A stretch of DNA of 64,000 nucleotides from Eleginops maclovinus (Eukaryota > Chordata > Actinopteri > Perciformes > Eleginopidae): the NCBI RefSeq assembly GCF_036324505.1, contig NC_086350.1:26518257-26582256 (forward strand), in the 5' to 3' direction. A program made the position numbers and the translations under genes. This document shows positions 25,801 through 63,389 of this stretch, piece after piece. The notes beneath the pieces were generated by a model. That model had not been told where the DNA came from and searched no databases. It worked only from the letters and a program-made list of their open reading frames with translations. How positions within the stretch are numbered: the first letter of the stretch is position 1; every line of letters begins with the position of its first letter.

Positions 25801-28253
25801 ATGTTGATGTTTCAATGGCGTGATGCTTGTTCGCAGCAATACAATTATTGTAGCCTTAGCGTTAGCATTTAGCGTTAGCAGCTTCATTCTTCTTCTTCTT
25901 CTATGTAATTGCCCGCAAAATTCTGAATGAATAACTTGTTTCAGTGTGAACTAATTCCACACAGTATGACCACAAAAGTGTTTTAAACCAGGTAAGTTTT
26001 TATTATTTATGTTCTATATCGCTAAGTGTGTGATTACACATTTTACGTATTATATAGCCTATATAATATTTATTACCTCTAGTGTCGGATTTTGGAAAAT
26101 TGATTTTGAGTTTTCTCATGGCAGTTATAGTATAGGGGACAAATCAGGGGACTTATTAAGATACCTTACCGTTACTGCGCTCATAAAGAACGATAAGAAT
26201 AAGAGTAATGCGTATTTAACTGGTTTCATTAATTAGTGAGTTTATTTAAAGTAATTAGTTAGAAGCCCTATTTTATTAGTATGTCTGCTCAACAGTTACA
26301 ATGGTCAAACTACATTAAAACAGAATACACTAATAACTCATTAAAACAAATATTTAAATCAGTGATAAATACAAAGCCTGTATCTGTGCTGAGTGAAGTT
26401 AATATTCTCTGTTGGGGGCTGACCCCAAGATTCCAGTTCAGAACACATTTGAGAGCTTGGTGATCAAGTCAAATATTACTAATAGCTTTAGTATAATATG
26501 GATAGGATGGCCAGATAACTGGTTCACAAAGGCTTTACAACAGGTTGTAAATATTCTATACAAGTAGGCAACATATTTATTATCCCATGAATGACTATAT
26601 ATAACCTTCTCCAGTCTAATGGGACTCACAACAATCTCTGAGTGAAGCCACAATCCATTCAAATGTAACTGACTGCACTAGTGTTCAGTTGTCTTAGTAT
26701 GTTATTATAGCAGTAAATAATGAAGTGTATATGTTACTTAATTCTGATAATTCAGTTTAAAAATAAGAATATATACATGTAAAATGTTTCTTTTGGAGAC
26801 AGCTCCATCTTTGAACTCCTTTATAATGTGAAAAGGAGAACAGTAATAATGCTATCATTATTTGAACACTTACTGTACAACAATGCCTTATAAAGAGCTC
26901 TAAAACATTATCTTAATTTGGGGGAGGCCCCTTTCCCAGTTTAAAGCAATAGCCCCTCCAAATGTCTGTGCACGTCCCTGGTTGAGGTCTAGTGATGTCA
27001 CAGGGTTTTACCTTTGACATTCATGAGAACAACTTCTGAGACCTTATTGATTGGGTTGTGGTAGGACATTTCTTTTGAAACAATATCATTACTGTAAAAA
27101 CACTTAAGATTAACAGCCTCTACATCAGTGGTGTCCAAACGATGGCCCGGGGGCCAACTGATGCCCGCTGTCCTTTTTTTAGTTGTCCCTCAGCCGATCC
27201 TAAAAGTACAATGGAATAGAGTGGTGCAGGGATGACGTATTTCTGTAGGCTGACCCAGAAGTAAGCTGCTGATGTATTTAATGTCGTAAAACGAATCGTG
27301 ATCCCTCTCTTAAATTTGTGTCAACCAGACCTTATTTCCAGCTATTTTCCAAAATCCTACGGAGAAATCCCACTGACTCTGAGACGAGGGAACAGGAAGT
27401 GGTAAAATGCTAACTCACTTCAGGGTTTTAGGACTTGTTCCTGCACCACTCTATTCTGCCCGCACATGAAACATGTGCTTTTCTTATATTGTACTTCTTA
27501 AATATATATGTACAAATATATTACACAATATCCATGTGTTAATGTTCCAATAAATTCAGTCGATTAAAGTTGCTAAAATGTCCTAACAAAACCTTGCATC
27601 TAACTTATTTGCGTAACAAGCTTGTAATCTACCCTTTCCTATTCTTCTTATAAGGGAAGAGCTGTCAACAGTGTTTGAAACAAAATAAACGAAACCTACG
27701 GAGAGCTGTGATGTAGCTGGGGTTTTTCTATAAGCGTATACAAGTATCAAGCAAAAATGACCTACATTTGATTGATTCCGCTAACTTAATTAATGAGGCA
27801 ATATACCTCACCTCTAGTGAGGGGCCCAGACCTTCTTATGTTTTTCTGTATGTGGCCCTCAGTGAAAAATGTTTGGACACCCTTGTTCTACAAGATTTAA
27901 ATCACATTTCACACTGTGTGCCACTAGATGTGGTCTTCATTTGGAGGGAAAACGTTAAAAAGGCATTAGTTGTCTTTTCCATGAGTCTACCGCAGCAGGA
28001 TGGTCACTCTGTTCCAGATCCTGAAACCCCTATAGGACAGCTCTGTCTCGTCTAACCGTTCTCTGAATGCTGATGGATGTTGTTCTTGTTCAGGTGTTGG
28101 TTTTCAGCCGACTCCAAAGAGGAGAGGTTGGACTGGATGGAGCAGCTCAATCAGGCAATTTTGGACTTTCACACGTGGAACCGAACATCAGGGACCCAAA
28201 GTCAGCAGTCCAGCACGTGCAGCAGTGGGAACCTGAGGGAGAGCATACTGTAG
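8550..28253 (+). CDS. anln: Anillin-family protein, cytokinesis scaffold (23 coding exons; one apparent frameshift)
   Basis: Anillin binds F-actin, myosin, septins, RhoA and membrane at the cleavage furrow. Exons: 8550-8643, 8768-8932, 9339-9434, 10146-10330, 10628-10720, 11697-11784, 13757-14964, 16721-17052, 18040-18134, 18241-18370, 19236-19371, 19964-20140, 20589-20715, 21678-21726, 22016-22069, 22148-22180, 22268-22295, 22479-22588, 23002-23055, 23574-23660, 25188-25295, 25373-25518, 28094-28253. All have AG/GT borders and matching phases. They total 3755 nt, one short of 1252 codons. The protein has NLS-like KRQR and KRRR near the start, an actin-binding-type coil (exons 4-5), a long acidic exon 7, the anillin homology domain (exons 11-20) and a C-terminal PH domain. 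The start MEAGEGNG aligns after the usual first 35-40 residues of human ANLN, whose formin-binding segment is absent. Human ANLN has 1124 residues. The paralogue (anln or anln2) is inferred from this N terminus and the exoc3l1 neighbour. Confidence 0.9.
11697..11702 (+). promoter_or_regulatory. NAGNAG tandem splice acceptor at anillin exon 6
   Basis: The intron ends CTTCCAGCAG, giving two adjacent AG acceptors. Use of the first adds a CAG codon (Gln) at the junction, and use of the second omits it. Both keep frame. Confidence 0.6.
11800..12785. mobile_element. Non-autonomous DNA transposon in anillin intron 6
   Basis: The ends are inverted: AGGCCTATACGACGGAGCCA near 11803 and the complement of AGGCCTGTACGATGAAGCAG near 12785. 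Each is followed inward by a GTCCTACGACGCTGGTT block (direct near 11893, complement near 12700). No open frame of transposase type is present. Superfamily and target duplication are not clear to me. An internal stretch at 12235-12310 (GAGTGGATCTGACACTTTAA) recurs at 24052-24110. Confidence 0.6.
12786..13756. other. Anillin intron 6 remainder, nothing recognised
   Basis: AT-rich intron sequence with no supported exon or repeat, ending in the TTTTTCAACAG acceptor of exon 7. Confidence 0.5.
14403..14553 (+). other. Apparent frameshift inside anillin exon 7
   Basis: Exon 7 enters in the frame read from 13757 (GLKTPRDCDGSVALG and an acidic stretch), which stops at 14551-14553. The downstream frame (DINIFTTKQNQQDTGG to SSKKVTFILEPELI), which joins correctly to exon 8, is open only from 14403. 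The two frames overlap for about 150 nt, too little for a normal vertebrate intron between them. The exon is 1208 nt where 1209 would keep frame, so a one-base loss near 14435-14460 is the simplest explanation. It may be a sequencing error, a polymorphism or a true lesion. Confidence 0.75.
15130..16416 (+). mobile_element. Tc1-like element (copy 1), defective, in anillin intron 7
   Basis: The ends are CACTATGTAGACAAAAGTAT and the complement of its near match (AATACTTTTGTCTATATAG), flanked by TA. A transposase frame begins at 15261 with MGRSEELTEFERG, the usual Tc1 start, but is frameshifted within 50 codons. From 15934 to 16327 a solo LTR interrupts it, and the catalytic C-terminal half seen in copy 2 (46401-47258) is missing. 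Confidence 0.85.
15934..16327 (+). mobile_element. Solo LTR nested in the Tc1 copy
   Basis: A 394-bp segment starts TGTTACAGGC and ends GGTAACA (TG...CA with a short inverted end). It is flanked by ACAG at 15930-15933 and 16328-16331. The other Tc1 copy has a single uninterrupted GGAAACAG at this place (about 46870), confirming the insertion site. An AATAAA lies inside (GAAATAAAGAGG). There are no internal retroviral genes. The family is not assigned. Confidence 0.8.
17122..18014 (-). mobile_element. Second piggyBac derivative, non-autonomous, in anillin intron 8
   Basis: TTAA at 17118-17121 and 18015-18018 flank ends that read CCCATTTACTCC at the left and, as complement, CCCATTTGTACC at the right. 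On the minus strand, 17621 to about 17480 encodes the acidic start of a piggyBac-type transposase (MATIDEYFDSDGSDLELGEN). The rest of the transposase is absent. A 34-bp tandem array fills the right side. The right end is only about 20 nt from the exon 9 acceptor at 18039. Confidence 0.8.
17817..17996 (+). repeat. 34-bp GC-rich tandem repeat
   Basis: Unit GCGCTACGCTGCAGCCGGCA plus GGAGCTTCAAAGCT, about five copies with CTG/CAG variants in the last units. It lies inside the piggyBac derivative. Confidence 0.9.
18480..19090. repeat. AGTGGTGCAGG MITE, two adjacent diverged copies
   Basis: The first copy (about 18480-18835) has ends AGAGTGGTGCAGGAACGAGT and the complement CCCTGCACCACT. Inverted and partial copies occur at 27221-27457 and 36728-36870. 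A more diverged second copy follows to about 19090 (TAAATAAGGTTGATGGTTAA and GAGTCCGCCTACAAAAATAT match internal parts). Confidence 0.65.
19805..19842 (+). repeat. (ATT)n microsatellite
   Basis: About 13 ATT units in anillin intron 11. Confidence 0.9.
20193..20455. repeat. Short foldback MITE in anillin intron 12
   Basis: Left TACAGCGGCTGACGGGTGCA through CATTTCCATTAGGAG pairs with the complement of right GTTTCTCCTAATGGAAGTG through GCACCTGTCAGCCACCGTA. The arms are about 70 nt with several mismatches. No coding capacity. Confidence 0.6.
21069..21500 (+). repeat. hAT-like MITE (GGTGTCCAAAC type), copy 1
   Basis: Begins CAGGGGTGTGCCAACTGCGT and shares ordered blocks with 27130-27890 (GTCCCTCAGC, ATGTGTT...AATAAATTCAGTC, CAATATACCTCACCTCT). 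The right terminus is missing or diverged. At about 21140 it is uninterrupted where copy 2 carries a MITE. Confidence 0.55.
23002..23055 (+). other. 54-nt in-frame exon between AH-domain exons
   Basis: The intron ends CCTTCACTCAG and the exon codes MKLEGKIRRLLGDEFQEK, followed by a weak GTTTCC donor. The phase is 0 on both sides, so it can be included or skipped without shifting frame. Recalled human ANLN passes directly from LDK to VPFLSSLEG here, so this exon looks like a cassette or paralogue-specific insert. Confidence 0.6.
23690..25187. other. Anillin intron 20; only a short dispersed repeat seen
   Basis: No exon recognised. The stretch 24052-24110 resembles 12235-12310 (GAGTGGATCTGAC, GTGTTTCATTAACTTAATGT), so part of the intron derives from the same transposon type. 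Confidence 0.45.
25644..26980. mobile_element. 1.34-kb non-autonomous hAT with perfect 8-bp duplication
   Basis: The ends CAGGGACGTGCACAG and its complement CTGTGCACGTCCCTG are flanked by GTTGAGGT at 25636-25643 and again at 26981-26988. An 8-bp duplication with CAG-type ends is diagnostic of hAT. No transposase frame is visible inside. The perfect duplication suggests a fairly recent insertion. It lies in anillin intron 22. Confidence 0.85.
27127..27890 (+). mobile_element. hAT-like MITE (GGTGTCCAAAC ends), copy 2, interrupted
   Basis: The ends CAGTGGTGTCCAAAC and the complement GTTTGGACACCCTTG are inverted. The flanks CTCTACAT and TTCTACAA agree at 6 of 8 positions, as for an old hAT duplication. 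It is interrupted at 27221-27457 by an AGTGGTGCAGG MITE. Copy 1 at 21069 shows the empty site. Confidence 0.65.
27221..27457 (-). mobile_element. AGTGGTGCAGG MITE nested in the hAT-like MITE
   Basis: The ends GAGTGGTGCAGG and the complement CCTGCACCACTC are inverted and flanked by ATA/TAT, so a TA or similar short duplication is likely. It is an inverted copy of the element at 18480-18835. Confidence 0.7.
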
Positions 28254-28760
28254 CTACATCCCTAACACCGTATTCCTGCTGCCTGCTCCATGGAAACACG
28301 GGGAAGGCAGCGTGTGTGTCAGGAAGAGGAGCTGGAATCAGGGTTTAGATTCTCTTTGGAGCGCTGCAGGAGACGAGCTTCTGTTTCACAGTTGAATTGA
28401 AACTGATAAATCATAAACAAGGCGAAACCTTCTGTATCTCAGTCATTTTTTGTTTTTGGGAGTTGTTCATACTATTTCTTTTATGATAATCAAATCATAG
28501 ATGTTGGTTTTCACTTTTATTTGATACGCTACAGTTAGCATTCTGAATATTATTTGTTGTTTATGATTTTGAGGAAATGTTTTTATTTGACTTCTTTTCG
28601 GTGGCAATGAGCTGCTTCTGTTGGCAATACTAATTGGTCACTTTCAGTAGCTAAGGTAAAAGTTCTTGTAGCGAATGATAATAATTTACAAATGTATTTA
28701 GATTGATATTGTGTTTTTGCATTGTTCAAATGAAAGAATAAACAAAGATATATACTATAT
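28254..28760 (+). terminator. Anillin 3' UTR with AATAAA signal
   Basis: A canonical AATAAA occurs at 28737-28742, about 485 nt after the stop codon, with no earlier AATAAA in the interval. Cleavage 10-30 nt later would end the transcript near 28760. Confidence 0.6.
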
Positions 28761-30424
28761 ATATATAGTGACACTAACAAATATTCAGATAGAGGTGAAT
28801 CTCAACTCTACTTCACTAATGTAGGGTAAAAATGTATTTGAAGAATTATTAGAAATTGTGTGTGTTGGAACACAATTGTTGGAATGGAGCCTGTCAGGGA
28901 AATAAGACATCATCCTATCATCAGCACAGGTGTGTCTGTAAAATGTGACTTTATACTTGTCAGGTGGCATCTTGTGGCCATTTTCCCGCAATGTTCTCTC
29001 ATATCCAATATATAACTTGCGTTACTGCACATGAAACTCATTCATTGCATTTTAAATCCTGTTGTATATTTGTACAACAGTGGACGAGAGGTCTGGTGAG
29101 GTAAGAGGGGACTGTAGTGATGCTGCTACATGAATGTAATCTGTTCTGTCCGTCCTTTCCGTGTGTTAACACCTATCCGTCTGTCCCTTTGTTATAAATG
29201 TTATTCATGTGATCTCTCATTCTATGCACATAGTGGAAGGTCCCAATAAATGAATGGATTGAATTGGCTACAAAATCGGCGTGCATTTGTGAACTTGACC
29301 AATCAGGCATGGTTTTTGTTATAATGCAAATGTCTTTACAAAGGCTAATATGTGTCATTAATAATGACTGATATTTTATTTCCAGTAGGTGCCCCACTCT
29401 TCTCCCATACAGACATTTAAAGCACATATGAGGGACTGTGAAGGGCCACAGATGTCTTTACATACGCAGCCTGTGAGAGTGGCAGGAAGGCTGCTTGGGT
29501 CAGGAATGTCATACAGGAAGTGGTCTGGAATTAGACTTCCTGTCCCTCCCATAGCTCCTCTGGGTGGAGCCACTGGTGAGGTCTATGGAGCTCAAGGTGA
29601 TTACAATAACAGGGAGTGGGGGGCAAGGAACAGCTGGGTTAAATTGGCTGTGTGACATTACTATAGCCTGGGTGCTGGGCCATGGTACAGTACAGGGAAT
29701 GTCTTGGTTTGTATGTTTGCAGCAAGTACAAATAAGTTCAGTGTGCAAAAACCGGTTCCAATGAGGCTGTATGTTTTGATTTTGTAGAATTTAATTGTCC
29801 CTTTAAAACATTTTATGTGATTTTACATCGTGTACACAATATACCTCCTATCGTGTTTGTGTCAAATCAAGATTAGATAAGACTTTATTAATCTAAAAAA
29901 AAATACAATAAAAACAGCAGCATAAGAACAGATGGATGGACAATAATAAATGTAATAGAGCACTATTATAATAGTACATATGCAAATATTAAATATATCA
30001 CGTTTCGATTGCCTCAAGGCCTTATGATATAAAACAATTCTGATCACCACTTCCATTGAGTTTTGAGTAGTTTAGTCAACATTATAATACATATGGTGTT
30101 CCCGGTCAAAAATGGCCCCCGTAGGAAATGAATGGGTAACCATAGATTATGTTCATCCATCAGATAGTACACAACTACAAATACACAAAATGTCTAGTCT
30201 AGAACACATTTTCAGAGTCGATTCTTGGTGTATTTACTGCAGTTATTCATGTAAACCAGCAGTCCGAGACATTGTTTACACTTTAAAAGGGTGTTTAATT
30301 AAATGTGATGATTCAGTTAAAACAGACAGAAGATTTGACTGGGTGGAGAAAATAACAACAGGAGGTTTCAAATGTTTGTCTCATGGTGGCACTATTTAAG
30401 AAAGTTCAGCAGGTCACAAGGAAC
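28761..30424. other. Intergenic sequence, nothing recognised
   Basis: Short open frames occur (for example 29389-29655), but no family, splice or codon pattern supports them. GGTCAAAAATGGCC near 30107 resembles the inner part of the piggyBac ends at 2866 and may be a remnant. Confidence 0.5.
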
Positions 30425-30975
30425 CAGAGATCTTGTACTGGACTAAAAGTAGAAGTACACAGATCTTGTACTTGAGTAAAAGTAGAAGTACACAGATCTT
30501 GTACTTGAGTAAAAGTAGAAGTACCAGAGTGTAGGAATACTCTGTCACAGTAAAAGTATTCTAAATGTTCCTCCAGTGAAAGTAGAAAGTACTCTCATCT
30601 AAATGTACTTAAAGTAGCGACAGTAAAAGTAGTCATTGTTTGATTGGTCCATTTCAGAATAATATCTCTGATCTGTTTTATAATTATTGATCATTAAAGT
30701 GTTCTCAGAGCTGGTAAAGGTGCAGCTAGTTTGAATGGCTTTGTATACTGCAGGGTAGCTGCTGAGTTTACTGCAGGTGAACTAAAGTCTGATTTAAGGG
30801 AGATTATATTTACCATCATTAATCCAGATCTGTAAAGTCACTAAAGGGATTAAATACATGTAGTAAAAGTACAAAGTAGCATAGAATGGAAATACTCAAG
30901 TTAAGTACAAGTACCTCAGAATTGTACTTAAGTACAGTACTTGAGTAAATGTACTTAGTTACTTTTCATCCACAG
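30425..30975 (-). repeat. AGTACTT-rich MITE, inverted copy of 750-1430
   Basis: It reads through the same blocks as 750-1430 in the opposite direction, ending in CTTGAGTAAATGTACTTAGT followed by TACTTTTCATCCACAG. The AAAAGTAGAAGTACACAGAT unit is present only about three times here, so the tandem expansion differs between copies. A shorter related remnant lies at 31560-31930. Confidence 0.65.
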
Positions 30976-31559
30976 TACATTTCATATTGCGACCAGTAGT
31001 TAGGACCCTGTGTTGAGTGACTGACAGCTGATGGTAAAACGTGTGTTGGTTTGAAATGTCTGGATGCTACACTTCATATTTAACTCTGACTTCCTCCTGC
31101 TCTGCATGCACAGTCAAGCTCAGCAGAGGGGGAGACTGAGCAGCCAGAGTCCTGACGGCCTGGAGGCTGTCGTCGTGACGAGACTAGAGAACAGCAAGTC
31201 AGCGGCTTTGTTGTCCTTGTCGATGTGGTCCCACCCTGACAGGAAAACATTTTGCACAACATCCTGCTGTGTCTCTGTTCCTTACATGGCCCTGAAGGAA
31301 ATATGTGGCAGAAAAACGAGATGAAAGTGAGGTGCTGAGGCCTTGTTACTGTGACTAACAAAGGAGCCGCTTTGACAGAAGGCGGGACGGATACAAAACC
31401 ACTATGGACGTTTTGGTCTGATTCAACAAAGGATTTTTAGCATCCTGTAGTCTAAAACTGTCCTTTCCACTGGTTGTTTGGGGAAACTAAGATTAATACT
31501 TGAAAATACTTAATACTTTTATTAATTGAAAAAAAAGAAGGATAAATGAGACGTGAGAT

Positions 31560-31930
31560 ATGACCAGTGGAGGAAAAAGTATTCAGACTCTTTACATAAA
31601 ACACTATGTAAAAATACTCCATTTTAAGTACTGCATCAACAATGTTACTTAAGTGGAAATATATAAGTACAATAAGAACAATCTACATAAAGTATTCGGA
31701 GCAAATCAAAACATATTTAAATCTTTGAAAGAATAAGCTCATTTTTCAATTAATTACTTAAATATCCTTTGGATGGTTTAATATATACCAAATAACCATT
31801 TTTTTCCTGAGTATTGGGTGTCTATCTGAATTTATATAGTAAAGTGTAAAAAGTACACAACTAGCTTCTAACAAATACCTCAAATGTGTACTTAAATACG
31901 GTTCTTGAGTAGATGTACGTTTAACCAATG
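31560..31930 (+). repeat. AGTACTT-type MITE remnant
   Basis: It opens with CCAGTGGAGGAAAAAGTATT and ends with TACTTAAATACGGTTCTTGA and GTAGATGTACGTTTAACC, resembling the outer ends of this MITE family with a different interior. Confidence 0.5.
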
Positions 31931-32779
31931 CATCTGACAACCTCATTTTTGCAGTTCCCCTCAGCTCTGTGGAGTTTAAGCGTCTTTCAGCTCATTGTTT
32001 TGGTTTTATATTCACTCTTTCTTCCCTCCACATACTGAAGCATTTAGCATTCTAAAGACACAATGAGTTTCTCAGGAGTTCATGGAGACCAGAACAAAAA
32101 TGAAGGTAGGAAGACTTTTGGACTCGCATTGATGAGGTGCCAGAAACAAGATTTCAAATGCTAACGTCGTCCCTCTCTGCTGGATGTGCTGGGTGGAAAT
32201 CTCCACTGACTGCAAATGAATGTATGCCATATCACTTCCTAACACTTTCTGTAATTGAGATACTGTTGTTCAGTTAGGTGGAGGATCCAGAGAAAAGATG
32301 ATAAACATCTAGTTCCTTGACATTCAATTCAACCCTCTCGGACGAGCTTTCTCAAGATCTGTTCCTTCACATTTATTTTCTTTATTCAAATTCAATTTGT
32401 TATTCACAAATCTCCCGCACACACACATTTTTTGAATTACATGAGGACATTTGAAGTGCAGCAATGAAAGATATTGTTCCCATGTTCCCTTCGGACAGCT
32501 TGTTTGTGCTGGCTCCAGCCTGAGGTTCACTTGGCACGCTCCCCGCTGTGTTTTGAAGAGGGCCGGGAAGTCTGGAGGAGTAAACAGCACCGCTCTCCAG
32601 CAGAGTTCCTCTTCAGTGATAGAGGCTGCCGCTGGACTTCCAGCTGCACAGGATCAGAGGGTCAGTGACTCTGCCTTTGTCGTCAAGCATCAACAATAGA
32701 GCGACACGTTTACCTACTTGCTGTTAAAGAAGTTTTTATTTTTGTTCTTTTATAATATCTTCATTACATTTTTGAAATA
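31931..32779. other. Intergenic sequence, nothing recognised
   Basis: No supported exon or RNA gene. Confidence 0.45.
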
Positions 32780-33300
32780 CAACAGAAATCACAACACCTT
32801 AGTCGTGACATGTAATGTGGGAAAACTGAAAACACTGGAAATAGGATTTCCCCAACTTTTACCGTTCACTACAACTGGAAGAAAAGGCAACAAGAAAAAT
32901 AAATTTGATTATAATAATTATTAATAAATAAATACCAGGTTATAGACAAACTGGTACACCTGAAAGAATGCTGCTCAAAAAAGTAAAATAATCCTGAAAA
33001 TCCACATGTAAAATAATTAAAAACTATTTATAAAATTAGCTTGGTAAGATTTCTTGAAATAAGATGAGAGAAAAATGATTTTGAACTACATTTGACCAGA
33101 ATCAGGAAATGTTGTTTTAAAAGATAAATGTTAAAAAGACTGAAAATAAGAGGCTTTAAAGAGTCTTGACAAAAACAGTTATGAGGTCTGATGTCAAGTG
33201 TACAGACATATATTCTGACTAGAAATTAGACAATTATACTGCGCAAGACTTTGAGTTTTGTATTGTATAAAGTATAACAAAAGTGCATAGAACAGTTTAC
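32780..33300 (+). repeat. Dispersed repeat, copy 1 (about 0.5 kb)
   Basis: It shares ordered blocks with 35150-35660 in the same orientation: ACTACAACTGGAAGAAAAGG, TTTGACCAGAATCAGGAAAT, ACTGAAAATAAGAGGCTTTA and AAATTAGACAATTATACTGC. No coding capacity. It is probably a MITE or LINE fragment, class unknown. Confidence 0.6.
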
Positions 33301-34599
33301 TGCAGATGTGTTAATATCCACTTAGTTTTCGAGAGCAGCTGTTACATGTGTGTGATGTAAGATTCTAAACTGAGTAGATTTAGTGTGAACGAACGTTAAT
33401 GAGCTACAGGAATGTTCAGAATACTGTCTGGCTTCATCACACTGTCCTGTAAAGTGAACAGTGGCCTCCATTAGCTCTTGGCTCATGTGTTCCCTGATTT
33501 TTATGACTGCTTGTAGGCTAATGACTTATGCATTATACATTGTTTCTTCCTGTGCTTTATTGGTTTCCCTTTAAGAGGTTTTGTGGAACACCATGTCCAC
33601 TTACCTCCCCCCTCTTTCTGCCATCATCTGGATTGTTTTCCTGGTCCCTTCCCCTGCACAATTGACACAATTATAATAACTATTATATGAACATTTTTTC
33701 AATTTATACTTGTGTTTAAGTTATCTTGTTGCTAGGAATACACCACAACTCAGTTTTACTGTAGACATGGGAACATACACTTGGATAAAATGTAGTAAGA
33801 CTTTGCCTAATCTTTGGAAATTGGCGTTTATTTGACTGAAAATCAACGCATGTCACAACAAAGAAATACAAAGATTAAAGAAAAACAAAGATGTAACCTG
33901 GTTTGTCAACTAGGCATGGGTTTGAATAATATTGACCTCTGTCTTCACGATGTTACATGAATCAAAAATCATTTTGCAAGCTGTTACAAATCCATGTAGG
34001 TCATGCACAGTATGTTCTCCATCAGTGAGCTGAGGCGATTGTCAGTAGATTTTGTATCCAGGAAGTCTATTCCACTCTCTTAGCAATAAGCTAAGCTAAC
34101 TGATGACTGGCAGTAACTTCATATTTATTGTGCAGACAAAAGAATCTATGTTTTTACCTAACTCTGCAATAAAAGTAATTAAGGTTATTCATTAAAAAGT
34201 GGTACTACTCCTTTAAAGAGTAAGTATTTAAGCATGCAGTTTATTCTGGACCCCGTAAATTGTTTGTGACAAAACAATTACAACTAAATCTGCCTCACAA
34301 GCTCCATCCAGGTCTAAAAACCGCATCACACCCCCTCAGTCAGTGGGTGGAGTTTGCTCAGTTGTCATGGAGATGGATCTGTTGACATGCGAGCTAAGAT
34401 CTATCATCCAGGATTTTATCCGCAACAATTTTGTCACCTCACATAGACTTTGCTCTGAATTCTGAGGATAAAATGATTCGACATGTCCCTGAACACAGCA
34501 TACATCCCTGTCCCTGCCCCTTTCTCCCCTCCCCACCCTCCAGCATTATTCTCTTCCCTCTGTTCCCCCACACCCCCTACTCCCTCCCTTTCCTGCTGC
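33301..34599. other. Intergenic sequence upstream of exoc3l1, nothing recognised
   Basis: No exon or repeat was supported. A pyrimidine-rich stretch (34500-34610) leads into the putative exoc3l1 promoter. Confidence 0.45.
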
Positions 34600-34839
34600 C
34601 TCTCAGCAGAGGATGTGTCTGGGAGAGAGAGTGTGTGTGAGGTTGAAGAGGAAAGCCGTCAGTAGAATGGATATGTGCCCTCTCTCCACGCGTTCTCCTC
34701 TTCCTCCTCCTTTTTTTCTGTCTCATCTCTGTCCTTCTTCACCCTCCTTTGCCAGCCTTGCCCCCCGTACACCTTCAGAACCGGTCCCCAGGGAAACAGA
34801 GACTCGTGGGGTGGACGCGGAGCTGAAAACTCAACTTCA
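34600..34839 (+). promoter_or_regulatory. Putative 5' UTR and promoter region of exoc3l1
   Basis: The sequence before the ATG at 34840 holds GA- and CT-rich stretches and no TATA box. A pyrimidine tract followed by CCTTCAG near 34783 could be a splice acceptor for a 5' UTR exon. The true start site cannot be fixed by eye. Confidence 0.35.
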
Positions 34840-63142
<28,303 letters not shown>

Positions 63143-63380
63143 CGTTAACTCAGACTGCCCCGATGGACTCCTTCTGACTACAGCCAGCAGGAGCAAACAG
63201 CTGGCTCCTCCTGCTGAGTCATGTTGCTCAGTGTCTGAGTCTGCCACTTGGTATTCATCGAGGGAGCATCCACCCACACCACTCCCACTGGGAGCTGCAC
63301 AGTTCCTCCATCACTCTCTTCTTTTGTCACTGGAGTACAGGGAGGGTTCAGGGTCCTAAGGGCAATATGTGTTGAGTGAG
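63143..63380 (+). other. exoc3l1 3' UTR, no canonical polyadenylation signal seen
   Basis: No AATAAA or ATTAAA was found between the stop codon and the right edge of the window. The transcript may use a variant signal or end beyond 64000. Confidence 0.4.
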
Positions 63381-63389
63381 GGTAGTGAC

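Larger units (their letters stand above)
25188..28253 (+). other. Exons coding the C-terminal PH domain of the anillin-family protein
   Basis: Exons 21-23 code TMFEMISGYGVWHRRYFVLL, GCTMSYWNHPNDREAK, RPFTFELVSSVPQQQ and CWFSADSKEERLDWMEQLNQ. This is the PH-domain order of strands with the final helix containing the invariant Trp. The tail then runs through TWNRTSGTQSQQSSTCSSG to a TAG at 28251-28253. Human ANLN has about ten more residues (a CRDTLC-type stretch) before the last strand. Here TFAK joins CWFSAD directly across the 25518/28094 splice, which still fits a typical PH domain. Confidence 0.85.

Noticed and set aside
29389..29655. 88-codon frame after the anillin gene
   Set aside because: Overlapping frames of equal length on both strands, no splice or family support.
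30112..30399. 95-codon frame
   Set aside because: Starts in a piggyBac-like GGTCAAAAATGGCC remnant and shows no protein character.
31064..31324. 86-codon frame between the two genes, tested as an exon
   Set aside because: No family resemblance and no matching neighbour exon; one short frame in 6 kb of intergenic DNA is expected by chance.
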